Assembly (NCBI GenBank): GCA_030248215.1 | Contig: JASANG010002017.1 | Span: 1 to 64,000, forward strand | Source of the DNA: Enoplolaimus lenunculus | Lineage: Eukaryota > Nematoda > Enoplea > Enoplida > Thoracostomopsidae | Reading direction: 5' to 3' | Length of the DNA stretch: 64,000 bases | Shown here: piece by piece, positions 42,259 through 53,748 of the stretch | Numbering within the stretch: position 1 is the first letter of the stretch | How the letters are laid out: every line of letters begins with the position of its first letter | Made by a program: the position numbers and the translations under genes | The notes under the pieces: model-generated | What the model was told of the DNA's origin: nothing | Databases searched by the model: none | Seen by the model: the letters and a program-made list of their open reading frames with translations, nothing else

Positions 42259-45200
42259 ATACTCGCATGTAAAAACTAAAATCACCAAGGAAAAAGCGCG
42301 GACCCGTTGGAAAGATCGCATCATTTATTAATTAGAATATGTTATTGTAGCAGTTAGAAGTACGCATTATAGTTTCCGATCTTGAAAAATTTTACATAAA
42401 CAGGCTTATAACTGCGTATACGCACATTTTGGGCGAGATATTACAATTGTTTACTCACTGAAATTGAGCAAGTATATAAAAGACTGACTCTGCGCGGCTG
42501 TTTTATGTCGTGCCGTCGAAATGTGACGCATTATTTGCATGTTTATACGAGATATGAACAAAAAACATGATTTGTAAAACGTTGGCAGAAGCGTGTTCGC
42601 GTTTCCAGGTGTAAATATATGTTTAATCTCAGCTTGTTTTTAGTTTTGTAACCAGCAAATTTCGTGTATTTGTAAATATATTTCTTTTACCTTAAAAATG
42701 TGTTGCTTTGAGGTTTTATTTAAAAACATTAAATTTTCAAACTGATCACATGTACGGTTCCACTCACGGCTATTTTAATGCACGAAATTGAATGTGGGTT
42801 GCAATCAGGCCCGTAATAGAAACGAACTCGCCTTGCTATAGGGGTTTAGCATTTTTCAAGATGGGTATACTAGGACTTTCGATGACTTATAAGCAAGGAT
42901 AAAATTTTTTTAAAGAGGGCGAAAATTCTTCCAATTGGGTTTTCAGTCACCCCGTGACGCCTTTCTGGCAATGGGCCAGGGCTCAGTGGCGGTTTGGCAA
43001 CTTCGCTGTTAGATAACTTGTTCGTATATTTGAAATATATTCTGTTTTTAATACTTGGTACAAGCCGTTTGCTCAGATTTTGTAGAAGATGGTCGGAACA
43101 TAAAGTTGTTTATAAAAAACAATGCACGCGCACTGTGGTGTTTTTATAGATAATCTTTAAATAATTGCATCGCTATGCCATGACGAAGCAAAGACGTGGA
43201 AACGCGATTTTTTTCCGTTTGGTGTCGACGAAAATCCATTATGAATGTTGAAATTAGATAATAAACCAGTTTCAAAATTACGCATTATAATTTTACCTAC
43301 AGTCGTTTATTGTTCTAGAGATTTCAACGGACAGCTCGGCAGACAACCTTTTTCCCGGTCGGCTGACTGACTGCATATACAACGATAAAAACTACTTCGG
43401 TGTGATGAACTGTGACACCCCAGCTGTGAATTAAACCCTCCCAGACAGCATTTAACGCGTGATAAATGCTTTTAAGCAGATACGAGTTGTACAGGGTATT
43501 AAGTATCCTCATAAATAGTTTTCATATGAACAAAAGATAAAATGTCTGCTATATTATACAATCAGCTATAAAACTACCTGTTTATATGTTTAACTAGTTG
43601 GCAGCGTGTTTCCTGTTTCGGATAAGTTTATAAATTTATGTCCCGTAGTACAATTGAAATATAAATATTCAAAACCCGGAACGAATTCGAAAATCGTTTA
43701 AAATAAAGCTATATTTTTGACACGACTCCTGGTCATGACCGAGTAGCAGTGATTTTCCACGTTCGAAATTGATAGAAGCGACTATATTTCGTTAAATATT
43801 GCTGGAATAGCGTTGCTATGTATTTATCAGCTCCAATTCAACGCAACATGTGTGTATTTTAATTTGTAAATAGTAATCTAACTCCATATTTTCGGTTGTG
43901 GGAAACCCGTTTTTCCTGTTGCTGGCTGATAGGGTTTATCACTTTCGAACCAGTGAATACGGAGTTTCAAAGTTAACCACAAGTTGTACTTTTGATTTGT
44001 CCTACTTATGTGTCAATTTTGGGATCGCAATTGCAGCAGTTTCTTCAGTTAAACAGCTATTGCTAACTAATGATAGATACTATATGCATTTGAAAATTTA
44101 AGCCCTGAATATAACGTTTACGCATTTAGAGAGATCAAACTGAGCCAATGCAAAAGAAACAGTCATAGTAAATAGTCATTGTATTTTGCATAGAAAACCT
44201 TTTGTGCAAAACTAGCAATTATGTATGTCATTTCATGTGCTTTGTGTTGTGTCACACACATTTGGCTGCATTTCATACAGTTTCAAAAATTGTGACGCAT
44301 TATAAAAGTGGTTATCAAGCCTTCTATGTCAGGAATAAGTGTCAATTATAAACCGTAACAAAATATTTTTAGACCGGTTCCGTCTATTTGTCTATATTTC
44401 ATAGTTTTTATTTAGACAGAACAAAACCATAGTTGCTGTTCTTGTATATATGTCGAACGGTTTAACTAACAGATACAGTTATTTTTACACTATGCCGTAA
44501 ATGTATAAAGAAGCTTTCGAGAAAAGTTATAGACCTTACGTCAGGGCATAGAGTTAGGCTTAGACTTATATAGATTCATGCTCTGGGCTTAGACTTATAT
44601 AGATTCATGCTCTAGGCTTAGATTTATTTTGATCCATGCCCAAGGCTCAGTGTCCATATTTTTTAACTTAGTGCAAAAATTTAAGCAAAACATTCGGCTG
44701 AACTTTGTCATTACAACGAAGCTAAGATTCCTATGGTATTTAAATTTGGGATTTTTATCAGCGTACTTAGTGCGATAAAGCCCAATATAAGCAAATCTGG
44801 TGATATGCCTATTGGTGCACATTTTTATTTTAGGTTATCGCTAATCATAACAAAAATTACTTAGCTAGATTATGAAAATCGGATTTTGTTTAAATAATAA
44901 ATATATGATTTTGCTCTGAGCTGGATTTTCAGTAAAAACGCAGAACCTATGGAAAAGGTGTAATGAAAGTCTGCGTATGTTGGTCTAAAGCTATTTTAAG
45001 CGTTGCATGCAAATTTGTCTATGAAGCGGTGATCAACAGATATTACGGACCAAGACAAAACGTTAGCAGCTACAGATGGCGAGTGACAGTGCAATAACCG
45101 TATACTGTTGTCCAGCATAGATACACGGCTGTAGCAGAGAATATATGCGTGATAGTTTTTATTAGTTTTAACTTCCCTCAACTAAAGGGGTAGGCTAAAA

Positions 45201-45753
45201 ACGCAACGCGTACTGTCGAGTACATTAATATTTTGCGCATAGAATGTACCCAGTCGCACACTCTTGTTAGCGATCATTCACCCTTGGTTTTTACTAAACG
45301 CTTGCTTGATTTCAGTTTTTTCATTCAGTCGCAGCTTTACTGATGTTTTAGTACCAAAAAAGTCCTTTTTCCGGTATATATCGCACCAATTATAGAGTGA
45401 GTTTTAATAGCGCAAATTGCACGTATATACATTACTTGTATGCTAAATTTTACAGCAAGACTAGGTATGTCTAAACAGTATTATTCTGGTGCAGCCCAGG
45501 ACGTTTTATCCTTTAAAGCACATGAATAAATAGATTTGAACTCCAATCAAGTTACTGATATATTAGCAGTTTTGTTGGTTCTTGTACACTTCGGAAGGCC
45601 TTGTGCGTACGGTTAAGTTTTAGGCTTGGGTTTAGGAAAATGCTTCTCCATGCCCAGACCATTACCTGAGCCTAAGCCTAACCTCGAGGGTCTTAATAGT
45701 AATTGAAAATTTTTTTAATTAAATTATATGGGTCATCCATGTTATACTGTATA
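42259..45753. other. Intergenic, nothing recognised except small repeats
   Basis: No gene supported. 43870-44105 shares blocks with 62290-62450 (TGTGTCAATT, GGGAT, CTATATGCAT), an old dispersed repeat. Confidence 0.35.
44556..44650 (+). repeat. Three tandem units of about 32 bp with GGCTTAGA
   Basis: GGCTTAGACTTATATAGATT followed by CATGCTCT occurs twice and a third, diverged unit follows. Part of the TTAGGC-type clusters. Confidence 0.75.
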
Positions 45754-46655
45754 CTGTAGTGACCCGAATAAGAGGGGGGAGTAAAAAGAGGCGGGTCTCC
45801 ATTTTGCGTCCCAGTCGATAGGAGTCCGTATCCATAATAAAAGTCCGTAAGCGGATAGAGTGTCCAAACTCTAATTAGAATCCATAAATGTCAATTATCC
45901 TTAATTGTAGTTTATAAATGACCAGATTTGGACATTATCGCGGGTAATCACGGATAATCGCGGGTCATGTAAAGAATTTCAGGAGCGGGTATACCCGCGG
46001 GTAAAGATTTTGTCACGCGTGTGAAAAAATGGCAAAGAACTACTTTTTATGTGTTAACGTGCAAAACATACGCTAGTAACTACTTAGCTAGTCAGTGAGC
46101 GTTGAAAACCGAAGTTTATTAAATTCTCCAGCTACAAATTTTACTTTGTGGAAGCTATTTCGTTTCAGCGATTATTAAACAATCATTGAGCTATAAACGT
46201 AAAACTTCAATAAAGTGCAAATCACCAGCAATTTATAAAATTCTGGTTAAATTGCAGTCGCGGGTAGAAGGTGGGTCGCGGGTAGATCTGTTTAGCGCGG
46301 GTATAACCGCGGGTAACAAATTCACATTTGCATGGGTAAAGCGCGGGTCGGATAAAAACCTTACCCACTTTCAACTCTGTACATGACTCCAGAAACAAAA
46401 AAGTTGATTTTGAATTTTTAAAGCATACTTTAAGTTTTAAAAGTACATTCCTAAGACCTTCCATTATCGCCCAAGTTTTTGATACAAGACAAATAAACGT
46501 TTTATTCAACGGATAGTTGCAATACCGGATATATCAGTAACGAACGTCGGCGGAGAACGGGTTAAAAATAAATAACAGTTTGTAACCGAATATCAGTGAG
46601 AACCCTCTCGAGAGGCTTATTAAATATCAGCCATCTGTTATTCGGGTCACTACAG
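45754..46655. mobile_element. TA-flanked MITE, CTGTAGTGACCC family, with nested insertion
   Basis: Both termini read CTGTAGTGACCCGAATAA when oriented inward. TA flanks at 45752-45753 and 46656-46657. Without the insertion at 45923-46379 and its extra duplication the element is about 437 bp, close to the copies at 41320 and 9626. A 5' part of another copy starts at 50371. Confidence 0.85.
45923..46379. mobile_element. hAT-like element nested in a MITE
   Basis: Starts CAGATTTGG and ends with the inverse of CAGAGTTGA. The 8-bp flanks TAAATGAC and TACATGAC match at 7 of 8 positions. The uninterrupted order is seen in the copy at about 41520. The interior repeats CGCGGGTAA and ACCGCGGGTA words. 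Confidence 0.8.
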
Positions 46656-46706
46656 TACACTATAGTAAAAAATTGTACCCACATGCGACAATTAGACATC
46701 CAAAAG

Positions 46707-47094
46707 CAGGATGTAAGCGGATATCCGTTTCCGTTTCAGGTAAAATCAGTGTCCGTTTCCGTTATACAAATAACGGAAATTCTGTTATTTCTACGCCCAA
46801 AATTAGTTATACATCACGTATTATATCTAGCAATTTTTATGACAGATGTGCTGCTACTGTTCGAAAAGATATAAAAAAATCACGAAATTCGTCCAAAATC
46901 ATATAAATTTCTATGCAACCACCATTTTTTCTTTAAAATTTTAGGAAGACCGTTGCACGCCTCAATTGTGTTGGCAGAAAAATAGAATATCTTTCAAAAT
47001 TTTATGATTCAATATCCGTCTTCAGTTTCCTTTTCTGTTATTTTGATCACTATTCGTTTCTCTTTCCGTTGCTTTTACTTTCCGTTTAAACCTG
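46707..47094. mobile_element. hAT-like short element
   Basis: Starts CAGGATGTAAGCGGATATCC and ends with the inverse of CAGGTTTAAACGGAAAG. The 8-bp flanks TCCAAAAG and TCTTAAAA match at 5 of 8. TTCCGTTTCC words cluster near both ends. Relatives: 52670-52999 and, more diverged, 16640-16850. Confidence 0.6.
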
Positions 47095-47957
47095 TCTTAA
47101 AATGATACACATCCAGTGTACACCCACCAGACAACTTTGGCAGACCCTCTGAACGGCGTATACTTCGTTACATTCTGGCACATGAACATGCCACTTTGTT
47201 AATACGTTATAGAAAGGACCGCTGGTCTCTCCTGTGTCTGTCAAAAGGGACTCTGCTTGTGGCATAATACCGAGTTTGTCCGATAGGACTCTGTTTAGCA
47301 ATTATACAGAGTTTGTCCGAAGGAACTCTTATTGCCAGACACTGTGTCCAAGCAGTATCCACATTGGTCCTACTTCTTCCGAAGGGACCTCGGCCAAAAC
47401 ACCCTAATGATACTCGCTGATAAGTCCTAACAGTATTCTTTTGTTCCGCTATTGCAGCCAAGTGTATGGACTTTTTTACAGCAGCGTACGTAGAAAGTAT
47501 AAAACGTGCCTCACCCTTAAGGGAAGGGTACTAGAACCGTTTTATTGCGTTTGTGTCAATGGCTCATGGATTTTACATTCAGAGGCCTATATCACCCTTT
47601 AGCCCGCAATCAAAGTGAACAAATACAACACAACTTCATTCGTTTCTACGGAGTATTTAACGTTCAACGTGGAAATTCTTTTTAAACACAACGCTATCGT
47701 GCAGTTTATGTCCGTAGTTCAAATATCAAACTTTACGTTTGAAAAAAAACACAAAATAACTGAACTTTCAACTATTTTAAATCGGCATTTTTTCTACTTT
47801 CTGCTGTATGAGAACCAACAACCACAGAGAACATTCCGCGCTGCGTAGTTTTAGTCCAAAGCCGTAATCGACTACTAAAGTTTTTGGGCTCATATTTAAT
47901 CATTATGTCGTATATTTACCAAAGTTTTTTTACCATGATCCTATGATATTATTCTAT
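47095..47957. other. Intergenic, nothing recognised
   Basis: 47220-47395 has several loose copies of GTCCGAAGGAACTC-like words about 50 bp apart, perhaps a decayed tandem. No gene supported. Confidence 0.35.
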
Positions 47958-48306
47958 GTCTAAGAGTGGAGTTATACTTTTCGTGCGGCGCCACAAGTCA
48001 AAATATTTTTGTTTACAAATTGATATCCTACGCAATGCGGTAAGATATGTGGGTTGCGGTACGGTGCCGCCCGATGCCGGACAGTCACGAACGGAGGCAG
48101 ACGCTCAGCAGTGTAGCGCCTCCCTAAACAGTTGTTTTTCACTGTTAGGGTGGTGCTATACTTTTGATAACGTCTGGCACCGTCCGTAACTACGACACCT
48201 TCTGGTATCGAACCACAACGCACGTGTATTGCCGCATGTCAAAGCGTATCAATTTGTAAACTATAAGATTTTTGACTTGCTAGTGTAGCAGCACCACCCT
48301 AATGCA
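47958..48306. repeat. Imperfect inverted-repeat element
   Basis: About 47960-48045 and 48220-48306 are imperfect reverse complements, sharing AGTCAAAA, GTTTACAAATTGATA and ATGCGG. The right-end word TTAGGGTGGTGCT also occurs internally at 48147. No duplication identified. Confidence 0.5.
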
Positions 48307-50370
48307 GCATAATAGGAATGCATATATTTCAAACTAAAGTTTTGTACACTTCTCCCCACGCATGCTTAACCCTAAACTTAAACCTAATGCAAACGATAAT
48401 CCTTAACCGGTACTTAAACCTAAACCTGAGGTACAAGTAATGTGAAAATTTGAAAATTTTGAAAATTGTCTGGAAAAGTGTGCAAGTGCTCTAACAGACC
48501 GCATTTGAAATCTTTTATGATTTTTAATGATTTATCATTTTCCACACACAGCGTACTGTTAAAACCATCCAAGTGGAGCGGATGGAGGTGAGGGGATATG
48601 TTCCTCACAGAATGTGTTAAACAAGAAGTTTTGCATATATTGACTAAATTTGTTTCTGTGCTCTCATTTCGTCTAAAAATCTGGTTTCAGTACTTTAATT
48701 CTGTAAACATTAACAAAGTTTTGGTATATGGACTGTCGATGTTGGATCCATAGCTTAAACGCGCATATATCAGGAACAATATATGCTTGCTCGAACTTTT
48801 TGTAATGTGGAACGTGCCACAATTTTTCGAGCTAGTAGCCAGAGACGGGCCACGAGGTTCAACCCTTAGAAAACTATTGGCTTTTCTAGAAAAGTTTTAG
48901 ACCCGCATGTCAGCTAGTTATTTCAACAGCATGTCCCGTCTAGAATTGTTTTGTCGCCCATAGCAAACCAGCTTTTACTTTCGTCGGTAGACAAGTTTCA
49001 TATGGACCATTTTGAAGCATTCGGACATTCGATATATTTATTTTTTGATATCAAACAGTAACTCAAATTCAAACTTCAACATATGGTTATCTGAAGTCGA
49101 AAAGTTAGCGTTGAACCGACACTGCAAAATACCGATATTCCAATACCGGTATTTGAATACGGATACCGATACTTGTGTTGTACACCATACCGCAGAAGTT
49201 AGAATTTGGAAATAAAACTTACCGCAACTGTAAATGTAAATCTTTGTTTCTCGTCAACTATATATCGACACGAATGCTGCCGACTGGCACACAACACAAT
49301 GTATATTGCTTATAGTGCATATGCACCAATACAAGTATATCTCACATGCTCACACCAGTTACACCCCCATAGTAAGAGCATATATTTCATAAACGTTGCG
49401 CAATATGTTAATTACACGTAATTCTATTTTGGAACGGCGATAATCTCAAATCAAACGCCTAAAAATTCTGGATCTACGTTGGGGTCCCCACCCTCGAGTT
49501 TGGAGTGGATCCCCGGGCCCTGTTTGCTTCGGCACTACTGGTGACAGCATCAGTTAAGTTGCTCTGAGGCAAATTTTTCCAAAAACCCAAAGGATAAATA
49601 TATTATAAGCGTTCGTACCCGACACATAGGTTTAAACCATTGGAGTTTAAATAAACTGTGCACTATTAATCCGCAGTGGAAAATGAAGAGGTCTTGCTTT
49701 AAATGTTGCTTTTTCTCGGTACAGTTGCATTTGTCTCACTTGAACCCAAAGATAGCATATACCTTTGCTGGAAACTTTTGACGGTAGGAATGGTATCTAA
49801 GTATATATAGCAGGATTGTGTATTTTGATAATACTTCATTACAGTCTCTCTATTGTATTATTCCTTGAGACTGAAAGTAATTAGGTTTTTTTACAACTTG
49901 CAATCAATCACATGATTCCTGTTGGTCTAAAACGCAAAAGTTTGTTTTTGCTAAACTTTTATACACATCTTATACTTTGAGTTCTGAGCATGCTTGAATA
50001 CTGGCTTCGACCACAAAAGTCATTTGTTGTTGTGGCCATCGGCTGGTAGGCTCGTGCAAGGAGGTGCAGCTGCAGCAATGCAGCCGCCGTCTGGGTTTTT
50101 TAACCTAATTTTGAATACAGGCAAGTGTCTCGAGTACGGAGAAATGGGAAGTTTAAAGTTGCATTCTCCTTGGCTCAAATTTGGGTACCCAATCTTTGCC
50201 CGTCGGTAGGGAAACGCAAGTGACGCCTGGAATCTAACTACAATAATGGTGGCGCTAATAATAGCTAATGTCCCTAAAAATATGCATTTGCTGAGGTATA
50301 CTGGTACGTATTTTAATATTTTATGCGAATCGAGACCATACAACAAAGTTTAATTTCAGAAATTGATCTA
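48307..50370. other. Intergenic with weak coding-like patches
   Basis: On the - strand, 48420-48605 and 50100-50346 are GC-richer than their surroundings and open in one frame. The second has a hydrophobic span (CIFLGTLAIISATIIVV), but neither has a start codon or convincing splice partners. 49119-49200 is rich in ATACCGAT words, and 49240-49345 is a fragment of the tRNA-derived body seen at 21845-23640. Confidence 0.35.
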
Positions 50371-50640
50371 CTGCAGTGACACGAATCAGAGAGTAGGAAG
50401 TAATGAATTGGAGTTCCCATTTTGACACCTATAAATCTACAGGAGTCCGTATCCCTAATGAGAGGCCGTTACACTTGATAGAGTCACTAAGTCCTAATTG
50501 CAGTCCATAAATGAGAGCCAAGCAGAAGAATGGCCTAGCGTGCTCAAATATGTAGCAGGCACTCAGCACAACCCGCTTAAACTTTAATAAATTGAGAAAC
50601 AAGATTAACCGGCATGTAATTAAACAAAACAGCAAACGCG
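50371..50640 (+). repeat. Fragment of the CTGTAGTGACCC MITE family
   Basis: Begins CTGCAGTGACACGAATCAG after a TA and continues with GAGTCCGTATCCCTAAT and GATAGAGTC blocks. No right terminus found. Confidence 0.6.
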
Positions 50641-50803
50641 TCGATGATCGGTAAAAGGAGCACGCCCCACGTCCTCACTTTTTACACCCCCCAGCATAGC
50701 AATTTTTTGGCATATATACATAATAAGGAAAATTTATCTTGCCTAAACTCAGTATCATTACAAAAAAATTCTTGATTGTGGGACTGTTATGATACCAATA
50801 AGC

Positions 50804-51185
50804 CAGGGTTCCAACCGGAACTAGATTTTGTCGGAAGCGGAATCGGAATCAAGTTTTATAGTAATTTTATTTTAATGTTAAAGGTGTATGACTTAACTTT
50901 TGTTGCAGTATGCCTTTTTGTAAACTGTTCACAGTTTCAGCAAAAATTGTTTGTATATGTAGCTGACGGAATGCGCGTAACAACTCTAAATATTTACCAA
51001 GAAAAAACCAACAGAATAATTGCAAATGAACGATACAAAACGAAAAAAGCAAAATCTAAGTTCAATCATCTTAAAAACTCATAAACGAAAAATTAGAATC
51101 CCGGCATCGGAACAGTAGTCAGCCGGAATCGGAAGTCAAATTTTGCCGGAATTCTAGCCGGAATCGGAATTTCCATGGAACCCTG
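50804..51185. mobile_element. hAT-like MITE, 382 bp
   Basis: Starts CAGGGTTCCAACCGGAA and ends with the inverse of CAGGGTTCCATGGAAAT. The 8-bp flanks CAATAAGC and CAACAAAC match at 6 of 8. The frame inside (50776-51084) is an accident of the A-rich interior. Confidence 0.75.
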
Positions 51186-51413
51186 CAACAAACTGCGGCT
51201 TTGTTACCAGTAATTTTATCCGAATCTGACGTATAAACCGAGTTGAAACCGGTTGGTTTTCAGCGGATTTGTGCCAGTGACAACTGTCCGCTCTAGATGA
51301 TTTTCAAATCAATAGTGTTTTTGATTAGTAGTAGATTTTAGGCTGCATAACACCGAATTTTGTTATTTCATGAAAAAAATGAAAAATTAATTGTTTCGAC
51401 TTTCTCATATGTA

Positions 51414-51790
51414 ATGTAGGCTTCACGTTAAATCCGAGGCAGCTCGGAGCACGTTTGTCCCGTTAAAATTGGGCGTAACAGTTAGTCGGCACGTTATTTT
51501 ACTGCGGCTTCGTTTTTTCTTTTATTCGTGCGTAAGTGACATCGTCCTGCATTTATATCATTGGGAATTTGCTAGAATTTTGGACTATCATATGATATTT
51601 GCATAAAACGGTGAGTTGTGTCATTACACATAAGGCTACTTGTGTACGACGATCATTGAGAATAGTGTTTTGTAATGTCAATGTCATCATGTGACATTGA
51701 CATTTTATCGGCATACAATTCGTGTTGACATCAAATCTAGATGAACAAAACATGATCCGCGCTAACGCAGTTATAGCGTTAACCCCGTAT
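51414..51790. mobile_element. MITE, copy 3 of the ATGCGGG family
   Basis: The left end ATGTAGGCTTCACGTTAAA and the right end CGCAGTTATAGCGTTAACCC match the copies at 7174 and 15629. The interior has the ATCATATGATAT palindrome at about 51590 and TGTCAATGTCATCATGTGAC-type inverted words. Confidence 0.7.
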
Positions 51791-52669
51791 AAAGTCAGGA
51801 AGCAATTTTCACTATGTGAACATCACCCGGTTTGGTAAGCGAAATTTTTTCGAAAATCCGTATATTTTAAATGGCATAAAATAAACGATTGGAAATATAA
51901 AGTCAAATTGAACCATATTCGTTCGTTGTTTTCCAGTTCAGTCATGAAATTTCATAGTTTACACAAATTATTCTATGTGGTGGTATTATACACCAGCTTT
52001 GCTCGTTTTAAAGAAATTTTAATTATTTTATAATCTCAAAATGTGAAAGTTCGTTATTCAATTTTAGCTTTTGAGATATAACCGTCAAAATACGTCTTCT
52101 GCGTTCTATTTTATAAACATTTCTCATCACAACCGTACGACGACTTTTTAAATTCGCAGAACTCTGCTATCATCCTTGATCAATGTTAGTTTATTGTACG
52201 TAGGCTAAAACAATTTTTAATATGTGCACCTTAGTAATCATGCCTTTAGGGCGGCAAGCAAAGTTTACACAAATGAATTTTTAAATTGTTTATTTTTTAA
52301 AAAATATAGCAAAAGTATAAATTTTAATTTAAACGTGGCCGTTAATGTTTTTGAAACTCTGCATTGATAATACATTTTTGTCGTGAAAATATTTCTGGAA
52401 CACTACGAACGTCACGTAGCCCGAGGACTTCTGGCAATCATAGCTATGGTTTTATAAATTTACAGAATTTGGGTGCTGTAAGAATTCAAAATTATATTGT
52501 TTGTGCTCACTGCAAGCTCATTAGCGCATAATGCACATCAGAAAATTATTAATTCTTTTGAGAATTTAAAGATTTTTCTGGTTTGACAACACCAATTCAA
52601 ATTCACACTCATTTAATATTGGGGATTTCAAGTAATTCAATAATTTTAATAAATACTGATGCTTTGTGG
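51791..52669. other. Intergenic, nothing recognised
   Basis: No exon, RNA gene or defined repeat recognised. Confidence 0.35.
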
Positions 52670-52999
52670 CACGGTGAAAACGGTTCTGAAACGAAACCGG
52701 GTAGCGATCAAAATAGTGGAAACGGATACCCTAAGAATTGAAGCATAAAACTTTAAAATTTAAATAAATAAACAGCGAGTCCCCGAAATTTTTAAGATTT
52801 TGGATGAATTTCGTAATTTTCTATAACATATCAAGCAATTGCAGTGAATTTGTAAAGAAAACTTGCGAGATTAATACATGATATATAACAAACCTTGAGC
52901 ATAAAAAAATAAAATTTCCGGTATTTCTGCAACGGATCAGAAACAGGCACCGATTTTTAGTGAAAACAGAAACGGAAACGGTTATCCGTGTAGACCCTG
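52670..52999. mobile_element. hAT-like MITE, 330 bp
   Basis: Starts CACGGTGAAAACGGTT and ends with the inverse of CAGGGTCTACACGGATAACC. The 8-bp flanks CTTTGTGG and CTTAGTGA match at 6 of 8. Related to 46707-47094. Confidence 0.7.
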
Positions 53000-53748
53000 C
53001 TTAGTGATGTCACAGTTTCATCAATTTGATGTGCAATTTTTATTCATAAACACCACATGCACACTTAGACCCAGTGTGGTATGATAGCGCCGATGATGGC
53101 ATTAAAATATTTGAAATATATTAATTGTATTTGAAATAGTACTCCTAAAAATATGATTCTTAACATACATTTAAAAAACGCTTCTTGTTTAGGTAAAAGC
53201 AGAAATTTCTGTCGAACTTTTAAGTTAATGTCTTATATAAGACGTAAAGTTTATGAATTTGAAAGAAAAATATTTCCTAAATGTAACAATTTTTTGTAAA
53301 AGACTAGAAATATAATTTTTTCACATTTGAAACTTTATACTTCATTAAATTGCATAAATTGATGTCTCAAAAACAACTCACGTCTTGAGACCTCAATTTT
53401 TCATGTACTACCATTTGTTCCCGTCTATCACTTGCGCCTTGAATTCAACACAGATTCAAATCAGCAACTTTGAAAACAAATCAAACTTTGAAGAAATTTC
53501 AACCATCTAATTACTTAGCTATGCTGTCAAGTTTATGATCATGATGAATGTAACCATTTCTGAAGTTATAGTGCATCAAACAGTATGATTTCTCAAGACA
53601 GCTGTAGCATATAGATCTAAATATGCTATGCGAACTTGTTAACTAATTTTTCTAGCTACTTTTATTTTCGAAAGCGGATGAGAATTTTCGTACTTTCACA
53701 ATGTGATAACTGGCGACAGACTTTTGTACACTAAGAATTGACCGGATA
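53000..53748. other. Intergenic, nothing recognised
   Basis: AT-rich with no exon, RNA gene or defined repeat seen. Confidence 0.35.

Noticed and set aside
47207-47461. 84-codon frame rich in Arg and Gly
   Set aside because: The composition comes from loosely repeated GTCCGAAGGA-like words, so a decayed tandem repeat is the simpler reading.
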